From the NCBI GenBank assembly GCA_026418275.1, contig JAOABQ010000051.1, positions 1 through 64,000 of the forward strand: a stretch of DNA of 64,000 bases. Reading direction: 5' to 3'. Under the pieces are notes generated by a model. It did not search any database. It saw nothing but the letters and a program-made list of their open reading frames with translations, and was not told where the DNA came from. A program made the position numbers and the translations under genes. This document shows positions 32,908 to 42,478 of this stretch, in pieces. Position 1 is the stretch's first letter, and the number at the start of each line of letters is the position of its first letter. The DNA is from Clostridia bacterium. GTDB lineage: Bacteria > Bacillota > Clostridia > Acetivibrionales > DSM-2933.

Positions 32908-34218
32908 TTACAAGCTCCAGTAAATAAAGCCAGCATCTATAGCACTCTTCCTATTAAATATACCTTTTACGTCTACCAGAAGGTATTCGTTTCCTCTATA
33001 TTTGCTCTTTAGTTCACTAATATCCATTTTTGAAAATGTCTCGTGGGCTACAGCAATGACTACAGCATCAACTTCACCTATATTCTCATATTTTTCAATA
33101 TTTAGTCCGTACTCATGGAATGCTTCGTCAGCATCTGCCACGGGGTCTACTACAAAGGTTTCTACTCCGTATTCCTGCAATTCCTTTATTATATCAATAA
33201 CTCTGGTATTCCTCGTATCGGGAACATTTTCTTTAAATGTAAGTCCTAGTACCAATACTCTCGCACCTTTAATCTGTCTATTTGCTTTTATCAACTGCTT
33301 TACTGTATTTTCTGCAATGTATTTACCCATATTGTCATTTATTCTTCTGCCTGACAATATTACCTGGGGGTGATAACCTATTTGCTCAGCTCTGTACGTA
33401 AGGTAATAAGGGTCTACACCGATACAATGTCCACCAACAAGTCCGGGAGAAAAGTTCAAGAAGTTCCACTTTGTTCCTGCAGCTTTCAAAACTGCTTTCG
33501 TATCGATGCCCATCTTGTTGAAAATTATTGAAAGTTCATTCATAAAAGCTATATTAATATCTCTTTGAGAATTCTCTATAACTTTAGCCGCCTCAGCAAC
33601 CTTTATGCTCTCAGCCTTATATACTCCGGCTTCGATTATTATCCCGTAGGTATTCGCAATTTCCTCCAATGAATCTTCATCCATGCCCGATACTATTTTA
33701 GTAATTTTTGTAACGGTGTGAACCTTGTCACCAGGATTTATTCTTTCCGGAGAATAACCAACTTTGAAATCAACACCGCATTTTAAGCCTGACAACCTTT
33801 CCAGTATAGGCACACAGATTTCCTCTGTAACCCCTGGATACACTGTAGATTCATATACCACGACAGAACCCTTTGTAAGATTTCTGCCCACTACTTCACT
33901 GGCACCCACAACAGGCTTTAAATCCGGGGTCTTGTCCTCATTTATTGGCGTAGGTACCGCTACTATATGAAATTTGCTATCCTTTAGCCTTTTTTCATCT
34001 GAAGTGAATTCAACTGTAGTATTTTTTAACCCATCACTTCCAACTTCTTTTGTTGGGTCTATAGCATTTTTATAGCATTCTATCTTCCCTGAGTTTATAT
34101 CAAAACCTATTACATCAACCTTTTTTGCAAACTCTACCGCAAGAGGAAGCCCGACATAACCCAATCCAATTACTGAAATAGGCAATTGCCTTGATTTTAT
34201 TTGTTCATATAATGCCAT
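32908..34218 (-). CDS. UDP-N-acetylhexosamine 6-dehydrogenase (TviB/WbpA-like)
   Basis: This enzyme oxidises UDP-HexNAc to the uronic acid form with two NAD+. The 436-residue protein has the Rossmann motif VIGLGYVGLPLAVEFAKK, VYESTVYPGVTEE, the catalytic Cys segment GLVGGHCIGVDPYYL and the C-terminal domain with LGLTFKENVPDTRNTRV. It belongs to the UDP-Glc/GlcNAc dehydrogenase family; pairing with a TviC-like epimerase points to UDP-GalNAcA. GGAGG lies seven bases before the ATG. An S23 element separates it from the epimerase gene upstream in the transcript. Confidence 0.88.
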   Translation of the reverse strand: MALYEQIKSRQLPISVIGLGYVGLPLAVEFAKKVDVIGFDINSGKIECYKNAIDPTKEVGSDGLKNTTVEFTSDEKRLKDSKFHIVAVPTPINEDKTPDLKPVVGASEVVGRNLTKGSVVVYESTVYPGVTEEICVPILERLSGLKCGVDFKVGYSPERINPGDKVHTVTKITKIVSGMDEDSLEEIANTYGIIIEAGVYKAESIKVAEAAKVIENSQRDINIAFMNELSIIFNKMGIDTKAVLKAAGTKWNFLNFSPGLVGGHCIGVDPYYLTYRAEQIGYHPQVILSGRRINDNMGKYIAENTVKQLIKANRQIKGARVLVLGLTFKENVPDTRNTRVIDIIKELQEYGVETFVVDPVADADEAFHEYGLNIEKYENIGEVDAVVIAVAHETFSKMDISELKSKYRGNEYLLVDVKGIFNRKSAIDAGFIYWSL

Positions 34219-34239
34219 GCTAATGCCTCCAATAAATAC

Positions 34240-34697
34240 TGATTAATAGTTAATAGTTGGTAGTTCGTAGCATATTCATCTACTCATTCTCAAGTCTGTT
34301 AATCAATGCATTTAGCAACTTCCCAACCTCAGAACATTTCATGTCTAAAGAATCGTGTATTATTTTATTAATAATTCCTAAGTCCTTGGCTAATAACAAC
34401 TGATATTTTGTTTCTTGCAAAGATCCCCTAGAAATATATAAAAAATGAACAAAATCTTTTTTAGACTTTCTTCCCGTACCTTCACAAATATTCATAGCTA
34501 TAGAACTTACAGCTCTGCATAATTGGTCAGTTAGCCTATACTTTTCTCCAATTGGGAAGTCTTTTGTAATATTATATATTTCCAAAACAAGCTCATGGGC
34601 CTTCTTCCATACAACCAAATCTTCAAATTTACTAATAAAGTACTCCAGCTAGCTCTTCTTAAATAACTACCAACTACGAACCATTAACTATTAACTC
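34240..34697. repeat. Inverted heptanucleotide arrays flanking the S23 gene
   Basis: Left array, 34240-34267: TGATTAA, TAGTTAA, TAGTTGG, TAGTTCG in phase. Right array, 34663-34697: the reverse complements ATAACTA, CCAACTA, CGAACCA, TTAACTA, TTAACTC. The arms are thus inverted copies around the S23 gene at 34280-34636. The unit occupies the only wide spacer between the TviC-like and TviB-like genes. The same heptads at 30261-30424 have no gene inside. Confidence 0.82.
34280..34636 (-). CDS. S23-type four-helix bundle protein
   Basis: The protein belongs to the S23/four-helix-bundle (23S rRNA intervening sequence protein, avd-like) family: KFEDLVVWKKAHELVLEIY, YRLTDQLCRAVSSIAMNICEG and GSLQETKYQLLLAKDLGII are characteristic. 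It is about 118 residues from a probable ATT start at 34636, placed six bases after GGAG and matching the family N-terminus; the first standard codon, TTG at 34618, would remove seven conserved-type residues and has no ribosome-binding site. It lies between TviC- and TviB-like genes inside inverted heptad arrays. Function of free-standing S23 proteins is unclear. Confidence 0.82.
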   Translation of the reverse strand: MSKFEDLVVWKKAHELVLEIYNITKDFPIGEKYRLTDQLCRAVSSIAMNICEGTGRKSKKDFVHFLYISRGSLQETKYQLLLAKDLGIINKIIHDSLDMKCSEVGKLLNALINRLENE

Positions 34698-35635
34698 TTC
34701 TGCTTCATCCACTCTATCAACTTGTTCAACCCTTCATATACATCTACACTGGGCTTGAATCCAATCAGTTCCTCGGCTTTGGAAATATCCGCAAGGGAAT
34801 GCTTTACATCTCCAACTCTTTCATTTTCATAGTTGGGCTTTATATCGGTACCAAGAATAGAATTTATATTCTTAACAAGTTCATTCAATGAAATCCGTTG
34901 CCCACAGCCAATGTTAAACACCTCTGCATTGCCCGGCCATTTGCATACCGACGCCTTAAGGTTTGCATTGACCACATTTTCAATATAACTAAAGTCACGG
35001 CTGGTTTCACCATCTCCATATATTGTAGGTTGTTTATCCTGCATCATCAAGCTTATAAATTTGGGAATTACTGCGGCATAGAAGGAATTCGGGTCCTGCT
35101 TGGGTCCAAATACATTAAAGTATCGCAAACTCAAGACTTCCAGACCGTATACATTATAAAAAGCTTTACCGTAGTATTCCTGAGTCAGTTTTGCAACAGC
35201 ATAAGGCGACATGGGATTGGGAATCATGTCTTCCTTTTTGGGCAAGGTAGGAGTATTTCCATAGGCAGATGAAGATGCTGCCTGTACTATACGCTTGACG
35301 TTCCTAGTTTCTACTGCAGCCCTGAACAGGTTTACTGTAGCTGTTACTATACTTTCATTAGTTGCTATCGGGTCTGCCACAGACCTGGGTACTGAAGGTA
35401 TTGCAGCCTGGTGCAGCACATAGTCGATACTATCTACTGCCTTCTGTGCTATACGGTAATCGGTTAGGTCACCGCAAATGAAGTCTATATCATTAATAAA
35501 TTCCCGTATGTTTTCAAATTTACCTGTGGAAAGGTTGTCCACCACTCGAACATTGTGTCCGGCTTTCAATATCGCCTCTACCAAATTGGAGCCTATAAAC
35601 CCGGCTCCGCCGGTTATTAAATAGTTTAACATCAT
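34691..35635 (-). CDS. UDP-N-acetylhexosamine 4-epimerase (TviC/WbpP-like)
   Basis: This 314-residue extended SDR enzyme interconverts gluco and galacto forms of a UDP-HexNAc or its uronate. It has ITGGAGFIGSNLVEAIL (NAD-binding), SSSAYGNTPTLPKKE, the catalytic YAVAK, and SLRYFNVFGPKQDPNS. The C-terminal half matches the WbpP/TviC group. GAGAGG precedes the ATG at 35635. The stop codon lies within the right heptad array of the S23 element, so the element reaches the end of the gene. Confidence 0.87.
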   Translation of the reverse strand: MMLNYLITGGAGFIGSNLVEAILKAGHNVRVVDNLSTGKFENIREFINDIDFICGDLTDYRIAQKAVDSIDYVLHQAAIPSVPRSVADPIATNESIVTATVNLFRAAVETRNVKRIVQAASSSAYGNTPTLPKKEDMIPNPMSPYAVAKLTQEYYGKAFYNVYGLEVLSLRYFNVFGPKQDPNSFYAAVIPKFISLMMQDKQPTIYGDGETSRDFSYIENVVNANLKASVCKWPGNAEVFNIGCGQRISLNELVKNINSILGTDIKPNYENERVGDVKHSLADISKAEELIGFKPSVDVYEGLNKLIEWMKQKS

Positions 35636-35703
35636 GAATCCTCTCAAAAAGTTTTTTATAATAGAGTACAAGCAAATCTTAAAACTCTATGGTCTAGTAC
35701 TTA

Positions 35704-36915
35704 CTAAAGTATATTATGAAAGATATTATTTAACTGTTTAGCAACAGTTTCCGGTAAGTACTTCTTCGTCTCCTCTATTTTTAAATCTATCCACTTAGTG
35801 CCTTCAACACATATTTTCTTCAACACTTCAGTAAAGGTTTCAATATCATTATTATTAATAATTACATGCCCTAAATCCGCTAGAACTCTAGCTGTTGTCC
35901 CTTGCTTCGAAGTTATAGCAATTACTGGCTTTTTTGCCCCAATGTATTCAATTAATTTAGATGGAAGAAATACACTTTTTTCGCTCGGTGCATCAATATT
36001 AATCAAAACATCGGCTTTCTGCATTTCTTTAATACTTTCTTTATAAGTTACCAATCCGGTAAAGCTTATCATATCTTCTATGCCTAGAGTTTTGGGAATA
36101 TCTAAATATTTCCTTGGGACTCTGCCGATTAATTTAAATATAATTTTCCTTGATTCTTCAGGATATTTATCCTTCAGGCTTTTCGCAGCATTAAATATAT
36201 CTTCTGGATTCCTAGGCCCATAGAAATTTCCAATATGAGATAAAACTATCTTATTATTTTGAGAAATCTCATTTTTTATCAATCCGAATTTAGGATCATA
36301 GGTGTGGGGTAAGACAGAAACTTTATCTAGTAATTTCCTATCATATTTTGACATGACTAATTCTACAGTTTCATCACTTGTAAATACAATAGCATCCGCA
36401 TTCATAATAACTTCTTTTTCCCACATTGCAATCTTTTTGCTAGCAAGAGCACTCATCTTTTGTGGTAAATATGGGTTATCCACCCATGGGTCACTAAAAT
36501 GAGCTACCCAAGGTTTGTTAAATTCCTTTTTCAACTTAAGTCCAACTAAATGAGATGTAAATGGGGTTGACCAAGACTGAATAACATCTATAGAAGAATT
36601 CTGTAATATATTTCTAGCTTTTTTAAGTGCAAAAGGCATCCATAATATCTTTGTATCCGGACAAAACAGGTAGGATTTATCTATAACATATACAAATCCC
36701 TTAAGAATTTCATTATCAATTGTAAATGCACGGATAACTTCTCCCGGAATAGATAGGTCATAATCATTAGTCTTTGATTTAATAATACTCGACGCTATAA
36801 CCGTTGTATCCCATCCCTCTTTTTGCAAAGCAGAAACTATTCTTGAGCTTTGTATAGATTCCGGGCCTACCAAAGGCGGGTAGTTATAAGATATTAATAA
36901 TTGATGTTTCATCAT
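35704..36915 (-). CDS. Glycosyltransferase family 4 (GT-B)
   Basis: This 403-residue cytosolic enzyme starts MMKHQLLISYNYPPLVGPESIQSSR, a common N-terminus of GT4/WbuB-type transferases, with WSTPFTSHLVGLKLK in the first half and VLSHIGNFYGPRNPEDIF and LPSKLIEYIGAKKPVIAIT in the second. The C-terminal donor-site motif is present in reduced form. Two tandem ATGs (36915 and 36912) are equally possible after GAGGG. The gene is seven bp from the epimerase gene upstream in the transcript. Donor and linkage unknown. Confidence 0.8.
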   Translation of the reverse strand: MMKHQLLISYNYPPLVGPESIQSSRIVSALQKEGWDTTVIASSIIKSKTNDYDLSIPGEVIRAFTIDNEILKGFVYVIDKSYLFCPDTKILWMPFALKKARNILQNSSIDVIQSWSTPFTSHLVGLKLKKEFNKPWVAHFSDPWVDNPYLPQKMSALASKKIAMWEKEVIMNADAIVFTSDETVELVMSKYDRKLLDKVSVLPHTYDPKFGLIKNEISQNNKIVLSHIGNFYGPRNPEDIFNAAKSLKDKYPEESRKIIFKLIGRVPRKYLDIPKTLGIEDMISFTGLVTYKESIKEMQKADVLINIDAPSEKSVFLPSKLIEYIGAKKPVIAITSKQGTTARVLADLGHVIINNNDIETFTEVLKKICVEGTKWIDLKIEETKKYLPETVAKQLNNIFHNIL

Positions 36916-36921
36916 TTACCC

Positions 36922-37860
36922 TCATATAACATTTTTTAGCCAATTATAAGTTTTTTGCAAGCCTTCTTCAATAGATGTTTTGGATTCAAATCCAAGTAAT
37001 GTTTTTGCTTTTTCAATCGAAGCATTCCGTTTTAAAATGTTATCCCATTTTCTACGTTGAATAAACTCAATTCCTGATTTATTTCCGGTAATTTCATTTA
37101 TTAATTCTGCAAGATATTTGATAGTAATCTCTTTTCCTGTACCGAGATTAATGGTCTCACCAGCAACCTTACTGGAAGCGACTCTTAGCATTCCGTCAAT
37201 TACATCCTCCACATAAGTAAAATTTCTAGTTTCATCGCCTGTTCCTGTAATAACAAGCGGATTCCCATTCATAGCTTTGTATATAAAATTAGGAATTACA
37301 TTTCTAAATTCACCCGGAAACTCTCCTGGCCCATATGAATTAAATAGCCGGATAGTAGATACCGGCAGCTTATGATATTTATAAAAAAAGTCGCAATAGC
37401 CCTCACCTAAGAATTTAGTCAATGCATACGGTGTATCAAACTTCCCACTAATCTTATCTTCCACTAAAGTTCCTCCCTGTGGCCCATAAACACATGAGGA
37501 GGATAAGTAAACCATTGATACAAGGGCTACTTGCCTATTTGCGAACTCAAGCACATTTAATGTTCCTATTCCATTAACATCCAAATCTCTTTTCGGATGC
37601 AAGACAGAATTTTGATTTGCAAAAAAACCGGCACAATGAAAAATGTAATCAAATTCAGTTGAAATATCCGATAAATCTTTAGAAATATCTGCTTTAATAA
37701 AATCGACACCAATAGGAATATTTTCAACTCTACCGGAGGATAGGTCATCTATTACTGTGATTTTACAATTATATCCTATTAATCTCTTCGCCAACTGGGA
37801 CCCTATAGCCCCAGCTCCTCCAGTGATCAAAACCCGAGTATTATTAAATATATTATCCAA
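36922..37860 (-). CDS. NAD-dependent nucleotide-sugar epimerase/dehydratase
   Basis: This 312-residue extended SDR has TGGAGAIGSQLAKRLIGY for NAD binding, SSSCVYGPQGG, catalytic YALTKFLGE, and RLFNSYGPGEFPGEFRNVIPNF, resembling UDP-glucose 4-epimerase/GDP-mannose dehydratase-like enzymes. Substrate cannot be decided. A TTG start at 37860 is chosen because TGAGGTG lies eight bases before and it gives DNIFNNTRVLITGGAG; no ATG fits. Confidence 0.82.
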   Translation of the reverse strand: MDNIFNNTRVLITGGAGAIGSQLAKRLIGYNCKITVIDDLSSGRVENIPIGVDFIKADISKDLSDISTEFDYIFHCAGFFANQNSVLHPKRDLDVNGIGTLNVLEFANRQVALVSMVYLSSSCVYGPQGGTLVEDKISGKFDTPYALTKFLGEGYCDFFYKYHKLPVSTIRLFNSYGPGEFPGEFRNVIPNFIYKAMNGNPLVITGTGDETRNFTYVEDVIDGMLRVASSKVAGETINLGTGKEITIKYLAELINEITGNKSGIEFIQRRKWDNILKRNASIEKAKTLLGFESKTSIEEGLQKTYNWLKNVI

Positions 37861-37931
37861 ATATATACACCTCAAAAAGTTAGTCGCTAAAATTACTATT
37901 CACATCGATTCTTCACTTCTAGGACAAATAT

Positions 37932-38828
37932 TTATTTTAATGCCAATTCTTCAATTAATTTTTCATATGAAATACTATAACTTACTTTAGTTAAATGTTC
38001 AATTGTTTTAAAAAACAAATCATTATTAGCAATATGGCTTGGGTCTGCATAGTAATTTAAAATACCGACTAGCCCCTTCTCTTCAAAATATGTTCTAATA
38101 GAATCACTCTCATAATAATAGCTAGTTTTAAACTTTTTACTTTGCGAGTAAAAAAAGCTATACGAGTCTAGAATCCTCAATGGGTTACTCCACATACCCG
38201 ACACAGGAATCTCAACGAGTCCGAATTTAGAAAAAATAGGCCCATAAATAAACCCATATAAAGGAACTGTAGAAGTTGAATATTTATAACCTAATTCCTT
38301 CAATATGGTATGTATAAGTTTTAATTGCTTATTTTTTTGATAATGCCCAAAATGAGGAACACGAAATCCTTGAATCTTTAAGCCAAGAAAATCTGATAGC
38401 ACATTATCTCCATTAACAATATCCTCTTTTATTAATTCTTCCGGTATTTGATTATAAAAAAAATTGCTTTTATATCGATTTGTTAGATTGTCAAAAAATA
38501 CATGCTCTCTATATCCATGATTAATGAATTCTGAGCCCGATTCTGCAATCCTTCTATACTCTTTTTCTCCTTTTAAAAGCAGTTCCCCCGGCACAGCATA
38601 TACAGGCAATACTCCCATATTTTCTAATCGCTCATGTACTTTTGATACAACTTTTATATCATCTTCAGTATCACAATCAAAGGACAAAATAAAATAAAGC
38701 CTTTTAATTCCTAAATCACTTGATAGATTGGAATATCGCTTAAATAAAAAATCCTTATTTAGTAAAGTACCTATATATGTAGCAAGTTGCATTGGGTTGT
38801 TTATTAAATTTAAAGCTCTATGAATCAT
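37932..38828 (-). CDS. Polysaccharide deacetylase family (NodB-like) protein
   Basis: This 298-residue protein has YFILSFDCDTEDD, whose acidic residues match the first metal motif of NodB deacetylases, EFINHGYREHVFF with the HxxxH-type pair, and GFRVPHFGHYQKN, which resembles the R-x-P-x-G motif. It has no signal peptide, so it may act on lipid-linked or nucleotide sugar in the cytosol or be exported otherwise. ATG at 38828 overlaps the preceding stop as TAATG and has AAGGTG upstream. Its role would be removal of an N-acetyl group from the glycan; this is inference. Confidence 0.72.
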   Translation of the reverse strand: MIHRALNLINNPMQLATYIGTLLNKDFLFKRYSNLSSDLGIKRLYFILSFDCDTEDDIKVVSKVHERLENMGVLPVYAVPGELLLKGEKEYRRIAESGSEFINHGYREHVFFDNLTNRYKSNFFYNQIPEELIKEDIVNGDNVLSDFLGLKIQGFRVPHFGHYQKNKQLKLIHTILKELGYKYSTSTVPLYGFIYGPIFSKFGLVEIPVSGMWSNPLRILDSYSFFYSQSKKFKTSYYYESDSIRTYFEEKGLVGILNYYADPSHIANNDLFFKTIEHLTKVSYSISYEKLIEELALK

Positions 38829-39997
38829 TAAAGGCACCTTCCAACAATCTTACTGTATGTATCAATTAATTTCGCTTCTACTTTATCTGGCGACCAGTTT
38901 TCACTTGAATGCAAAAACGCACAAATCCCTAGACTACTCCGTAACTTCTCGTCATCTATTAATCTTTGAATTGCATCTCTATATCCTATTTCTGTGTTGT
39001 CCGTTAAATAGATGAAACTTTCCTTGTATTCAGGTACAGGCTTTCCCTTCCGTCTATTCAGTATTACAGGCAATCCCGTAAGTAATGGTTCAAGAATAGC
39101 TTTCGGCATTTCATAATAATCAGTATGTGTACAAAATATATCATACTCGGCAAGCTCTCTACAAAGCATGTCATTAGCGATACATTTACTAAAACTGATT
39201 TTATCGTCAACTTTATATTCTTTTGCTATATTCAATAAATGATTGTGTAATGGCCCATCACCTACCACTTTAAGAGTCACATTATTTAATCCGCGTAAGG
39301 CTTTTATCAGGTTTGATATATCTTTGCCTTTTAATTGCCTTCCTACAGATATTATTTTAACCGGACTACTTAATGAATAAGTATCTTTTTTAACTAAATT
39401 ACTTGGATTAATCATGTTATATATAATTTCATAATTGCTAACCCTAAGTCTTTCAAGATATGGTATTATAGACTCATATACTGGTATTACTAAATCGGCA
39501 TTCTTAAGTACTGTCTTACTTAATGGGTCTAAAAGTTTATTAAATATACCTCTTCTGAAATCCTTAAGTACTATAACAGCCTCATCCGGATTCGTATGCA
39601 AAGAAACTATATAAGGAATGTTTAAAGCTTGCTTAATTTTATAAGCTAGGTACGTATTCACATAATTCCCATGGCATCGAATAAGAGAAGGACTTATCTG
39701 TTTTGCCAGTTCAATTCCTTTTTGAGCCCATTTGCTTAAATATCCTGTATGAAATCCTAAAGTGCTGGCATATTTTTCATTTTTTAGCTCTATGTTATGA
39801 ATATAAAGTTTTGCTTCACCTACAGTCTTTTGGACATCGTCAATATTAACTTTATCATCACTCGTCATTACAATATGAACTTCATTAAAAAGATTACCCG
39901 GATTATAATACCTTTCGGTTATCTCACCTTTTTTTACCAAACTGGACAGCTTATCTCTTATTATTACCATTAATGTCTTTTTCTCAGTAATAATCAT
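38828..39997 (-). CDS. Glycosyltransferase family 4 (GT-B)
   Basis: The 389-residue enzyme has IRCHGNYVNTYLAYKIKQALNIPYIVSLHTNPDE in the N-terminal domain and VKIISVGRQLKGKDISNLIKAL, LAEYDIFCTHTDYYEMPKAILEPLLTGLPVILNRR in the C-terminal donor domain, typical of GT4. The start is uncertain: ATG at 39997 is used, with a weak GGGTG box 11 bases upstream; ATG at 39970 is an alternative. It couples by TAATG to the deacetylase gene. Confidence 0.8.
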   Translation of the reverse strand: MIITEKKTLMVIIRDKLSSLVKKGEITERYYNPGNLFNEVHIVMTSDDKVNIDDVQKTVGEAKLYIHNIELKNEKYASTLGFHTGYLSKWAQKGIELAKQISPSLIRCHGNYVNTYLAYKIKQALNIPYIVSLHTNPDEAVIVLKDFRRGIFNKLLDPLSKTVLKNADLVIPVYESIIPYLERLRVSNYEIIYNMINPSNLVKKDTYSLSSPVKIISVGRQLKGKDISNLIKALRGLNNVTLKVVGDGPLHNHLLNIAKEYKVDDKISFSKCIANDMLCRELAEYDIFCTHTDYYEMPKAILEPLLTGLPVILNRRKGKPVPEYKESFIYLTDNTEIGYRDAIQRLIDDEKLRSSLGICAFLHSSENWSPDKVEAKLIDTYSKIVGRCL

Positions 39998-40027
39998 TCT
40001 ACATTGCACCCTAATCCTTTACAAATT

Positions 40028-40963
40028 CTACAAAAGTTCAAAAGAACCTATGTCGTACCTGCTTTTTATTATTTCAAACTCTGTTGATTTTAATGCAAAT
40101 ATATCCTTTGTCCCTTTTATGCTTACTATTGTATAATCAAATTTCTTAAGGAAATTCAATACATCATTCTGACTTGCCCTGCTTCTTTTTAACAGATTTT
40201 CATTAAACTCCAGCAAAAGCAAAGGCCTGAAGCATTCAATGGATTTTTCCGCTCCTTTAAGAAAATTATATTCTCCACCCTCAATATCAACTTTAATAAT
40301 ATCTATGCCCTTTATATTATTGGATTGGACAAAATCATCTAAAGTTCTGCATTTGACTTCAACTTTACTAACTTTTTCCTCCTTATTAACAACAAGATAT
40401 CCGCTTGCACCTAAATCTTTAGTTAATAAAGCCGTACCGCAATAGTCTGTTAGGGCCTCCTCGATTATATTTATTTTATTCTCGAGTTTATTGAATGAAA
40501 CGTTCTCTTTAAGATGATTTATAATTTTTTGATCCGGTTCAAAGGCATAAACAACAGACTTTTCTATATTCTTTGCAACTTTCAAACTATAATAATAGCC
40601 GTTGTTTGCTCCAATATCAAAGTAAGTTAAACCCTTGTCCTTAAAATATGAAAGCAAAAATAATTCAAACTGCGTTGCCTTTTCTTTTATGTTAAATTCT
40701 TGTCCCTGCCCATCTCCTAACGTTTCAGAAGGATTTGAGATATTATAGTACAAATATATGTCATCCCATGTAATTAAGTATATCTTTTGCCTTTCTAATA
40801 GGAAACCCGCCATATTATACTTATAAATAAGTGTATTTATTTTTTTGATTTTTTTTTGAAATATAACTCTAACATATGCGTTCTCGTTTTGCTGCCTTGT
40901 AAAAAAAGCATAAATGTGTTTGATAAAGTGAAATCTACGTAAAAACAGTCTTAACCGAAGCAT
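40028..40963 (-). CDS. FkbM-family SAM-dependent methyltransferase
   Basis: The 311-residue protein has the SAM-binding YFDIGANNGYYYSLKVAKN at about 117-135 and DIIKVDIEGGEYNFLKGAEKSIECFRPLLLLEFNEN, the FkbM-family hallmark. FkbM enzymes O-methylate sugars or polyketides, so it probably methylates a hydroxyl on the glycan. The N-terminal 100 residues are less conserved. AAGGAGAT precedes the ATG by six bases. Confidence 0.85.
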   Translation of the reverse strand: MLRLRLFLRRFHFIKHIYAFFTRQQNENAYVRVIFQKKIKKINTLIYKYNMAGFLLERQKIYLITWDDIYLYYNISNPSETLGDGQGQEFNIKEKATQFELFLLSYFKDKGLTYFDIGANNGYYYSLKVAKNIEKSVVYAFEPDQKIINHLKENVSFNKLENKINIIEEALTDYCGTALLTKDLGASGYLVVNKEEKVSKVEVKCRTLDDFVQSNNIKGIDIIKVDIEGGEYNFLKGAEKSIECFRPLLLLEFNENLLKRSRASQNDVLNFLKKFDYTIVSIKGTKDIFALKSTEFEIIKSRYDIGSFELL

Positions 40964-40990
40964 ATATTATCTCCTTGTATAAATAGTTCC

Positions 40991-42478
40991 TTACCTGAAA
41001 TTTAATATCCTTTTTATTTCGTTTATATTTAATAGTTTAAAAATTGCAGCTATTACAAAGTACAATATACATGCAATTATTGAGCAAATCAAAAAACTTA
41101 AAATGCTTGATGTAAAGAAAAATGATATACATTTATACACTGCCAGCGCTATCCCTGCGGCTTTAAAAATATCAACAAGGGGATACCTGAATTTTGATAT
41201 CCTCATAGAAATTATCATACTCAATAATATTAGAATACATAGTGCTATTAAAGTACTTATAGCCGCACCAATAATTCCATACTTAGGAATAAGTAATATG
41301 TTTAATATTATATTTGAAAAAGAGGATGCTAAATATACATATAGTGTATATTTAGTTTTATTAAATAAGTTTAAAATCAGACCATAGAACGGGTTTGTAA
41401 AATATAATATATATGCTATAGCAACAAAAGGCACAATGTAAAAACCATCTTGAAATTCATTAGAAACCATTAATATTAAAAAGGGTTTTCCAAAAAAAAT
41501 AAACGTAAATGCAACAGGTATACATAAAAAGACTTGATAAAAATATGTTTTTCTTAGAAAGGTATATGCCTCAATCTCTTTCCCTTCGTTCCACAATTTA
41601 GATACTATTGATGGTAGGTTTACCCATATAGGCGAGGGTATAACTCCTATAATAAAAACGGTAACACTGTATGATACCGAGTAAACACCTACCTCCTTCA
41701 TACTTGCATATAAGGCTAGCAAATATCTATCAAAAACATTTAATATCCAGTTAAGTATTGTAAGTGGGATAGTAGGCAGCCCATAAAGAAAATATTTTTT
41801 TAGTCTATCTAACTTAGGTTTTTGAAAGCCTACTTTATTATAGATATATATAAGTGAAATAAAAATTATTGCACAGTCCACTATTATATTTGCAACTATT
41901 ATTCCTAATACGTTATACCCTAATATAAGAAATATCAGTACAACAGCCGTCCCTAAAAATGATTCAATGATATTAAGTAATGCATAAATCTTAGAAATAA
42001 GTTGGATTCTAAAAAAAAGGAGCAGTACGAACTTTAAGTTTCCTGTAATGATTAAAAATAAACCAACTGTTAAATAAATCCTGTTTTGAGAGCCTCCAAA
42101 AAATTTCTCTGATAAAATACTTGAAAAGATTACAAATAGTCCAGTTAGGATTGACGCAGCCGATACATTTAGTAAAAGCGACATACTGTAATCGTTTTTA
42201 AATGTATCTTTATCTGAGCCAGGCAAAAACCGGATCATAGCTGCGGGAATCCCAATCCCGGCTACACTTGAAGCTATGCTTGTAGTAGAGGAAATCTGGT
42301 TCCAAATACCCACATTAAATGGTCCCATAATCCTTGACATTAGAGGTAGTAGGAGAAACCCTTTAATTTTTAACGCAATATCAGTTGATAAAAAGATAGC
42401 AATGCTTTGGATAAAACCTCTATAAATATTCGCTTTATTCTTAATATTCTTTATATCATCGTTATCTTTTTTCTCCAA
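40991..42478 (-). CDS. Wzx-type polysaccharide flippase (MATE/MVF superfamily)
   Basis: This 495-residue protein has about 12-14 membrane segments and the flippase N-terminus LKIKGFLLLPLMSRIMGPFNVGIWNQISS, which matches Wzx/MurJ-like exporters (Polysacc_synt family). It would flip the undecaprenyl-linked repeat across the membrane. A TTG at 42478 is chosen: GGAGGG precedes it by about seven bases and the frame has no better start. It overlaps the end of the methyltransferase gene by 17 bp, suggesting coupling. Confidence 0.88.
   Translation of the reverse strand: MEKKDNDDIKNIKNKANIYRGFIQSIAIFLSTDIALKIKGFLLLPLMSRIMGPFNVGIWNQISSTTSIASSVAGIGIPAAMIRFLPGSDKDTFKNDYSMSLLLNVSAASILTGLFVIFSSILSEKFFGGSQNRIYLTVGLFLIITGNLKFVLLLFFRIQLISKIYALLNIIESFLGTAVVLIFLILGYNVLGIIVANIIVDCAIIFISLIYIYNKVGFQKPKLDRLKKYFLYGLPTIPLTILNWILNVFDRYLLALYASMKEVGVYSVSYSVTVFIIGVIPSPIWVNLPSIVSKLWNEGKEIEAYTFLRKTYFYQVFLCIPVAFTFIFFGKPFLILMVSNEFQDGFYIVPFVAIAYILYFTNPFYGLILNLFNKTKYTLYVYLASSFSNIILNILLIPKYGIIGAAISTLIALCILILLSMIISMRISKFRYPLVDIFKAAGIALAVYKCISFFFTSSILSFLICSIIACILYFVIAAIFKLLNINEIKRILNFR

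Noticed and set aside
34280-34697. Diversity-generating retroelement, because of the Avd-like S23 protein
   Set aside because: No reverse transcriptase, template repeat or variable repeat is seen nearby.
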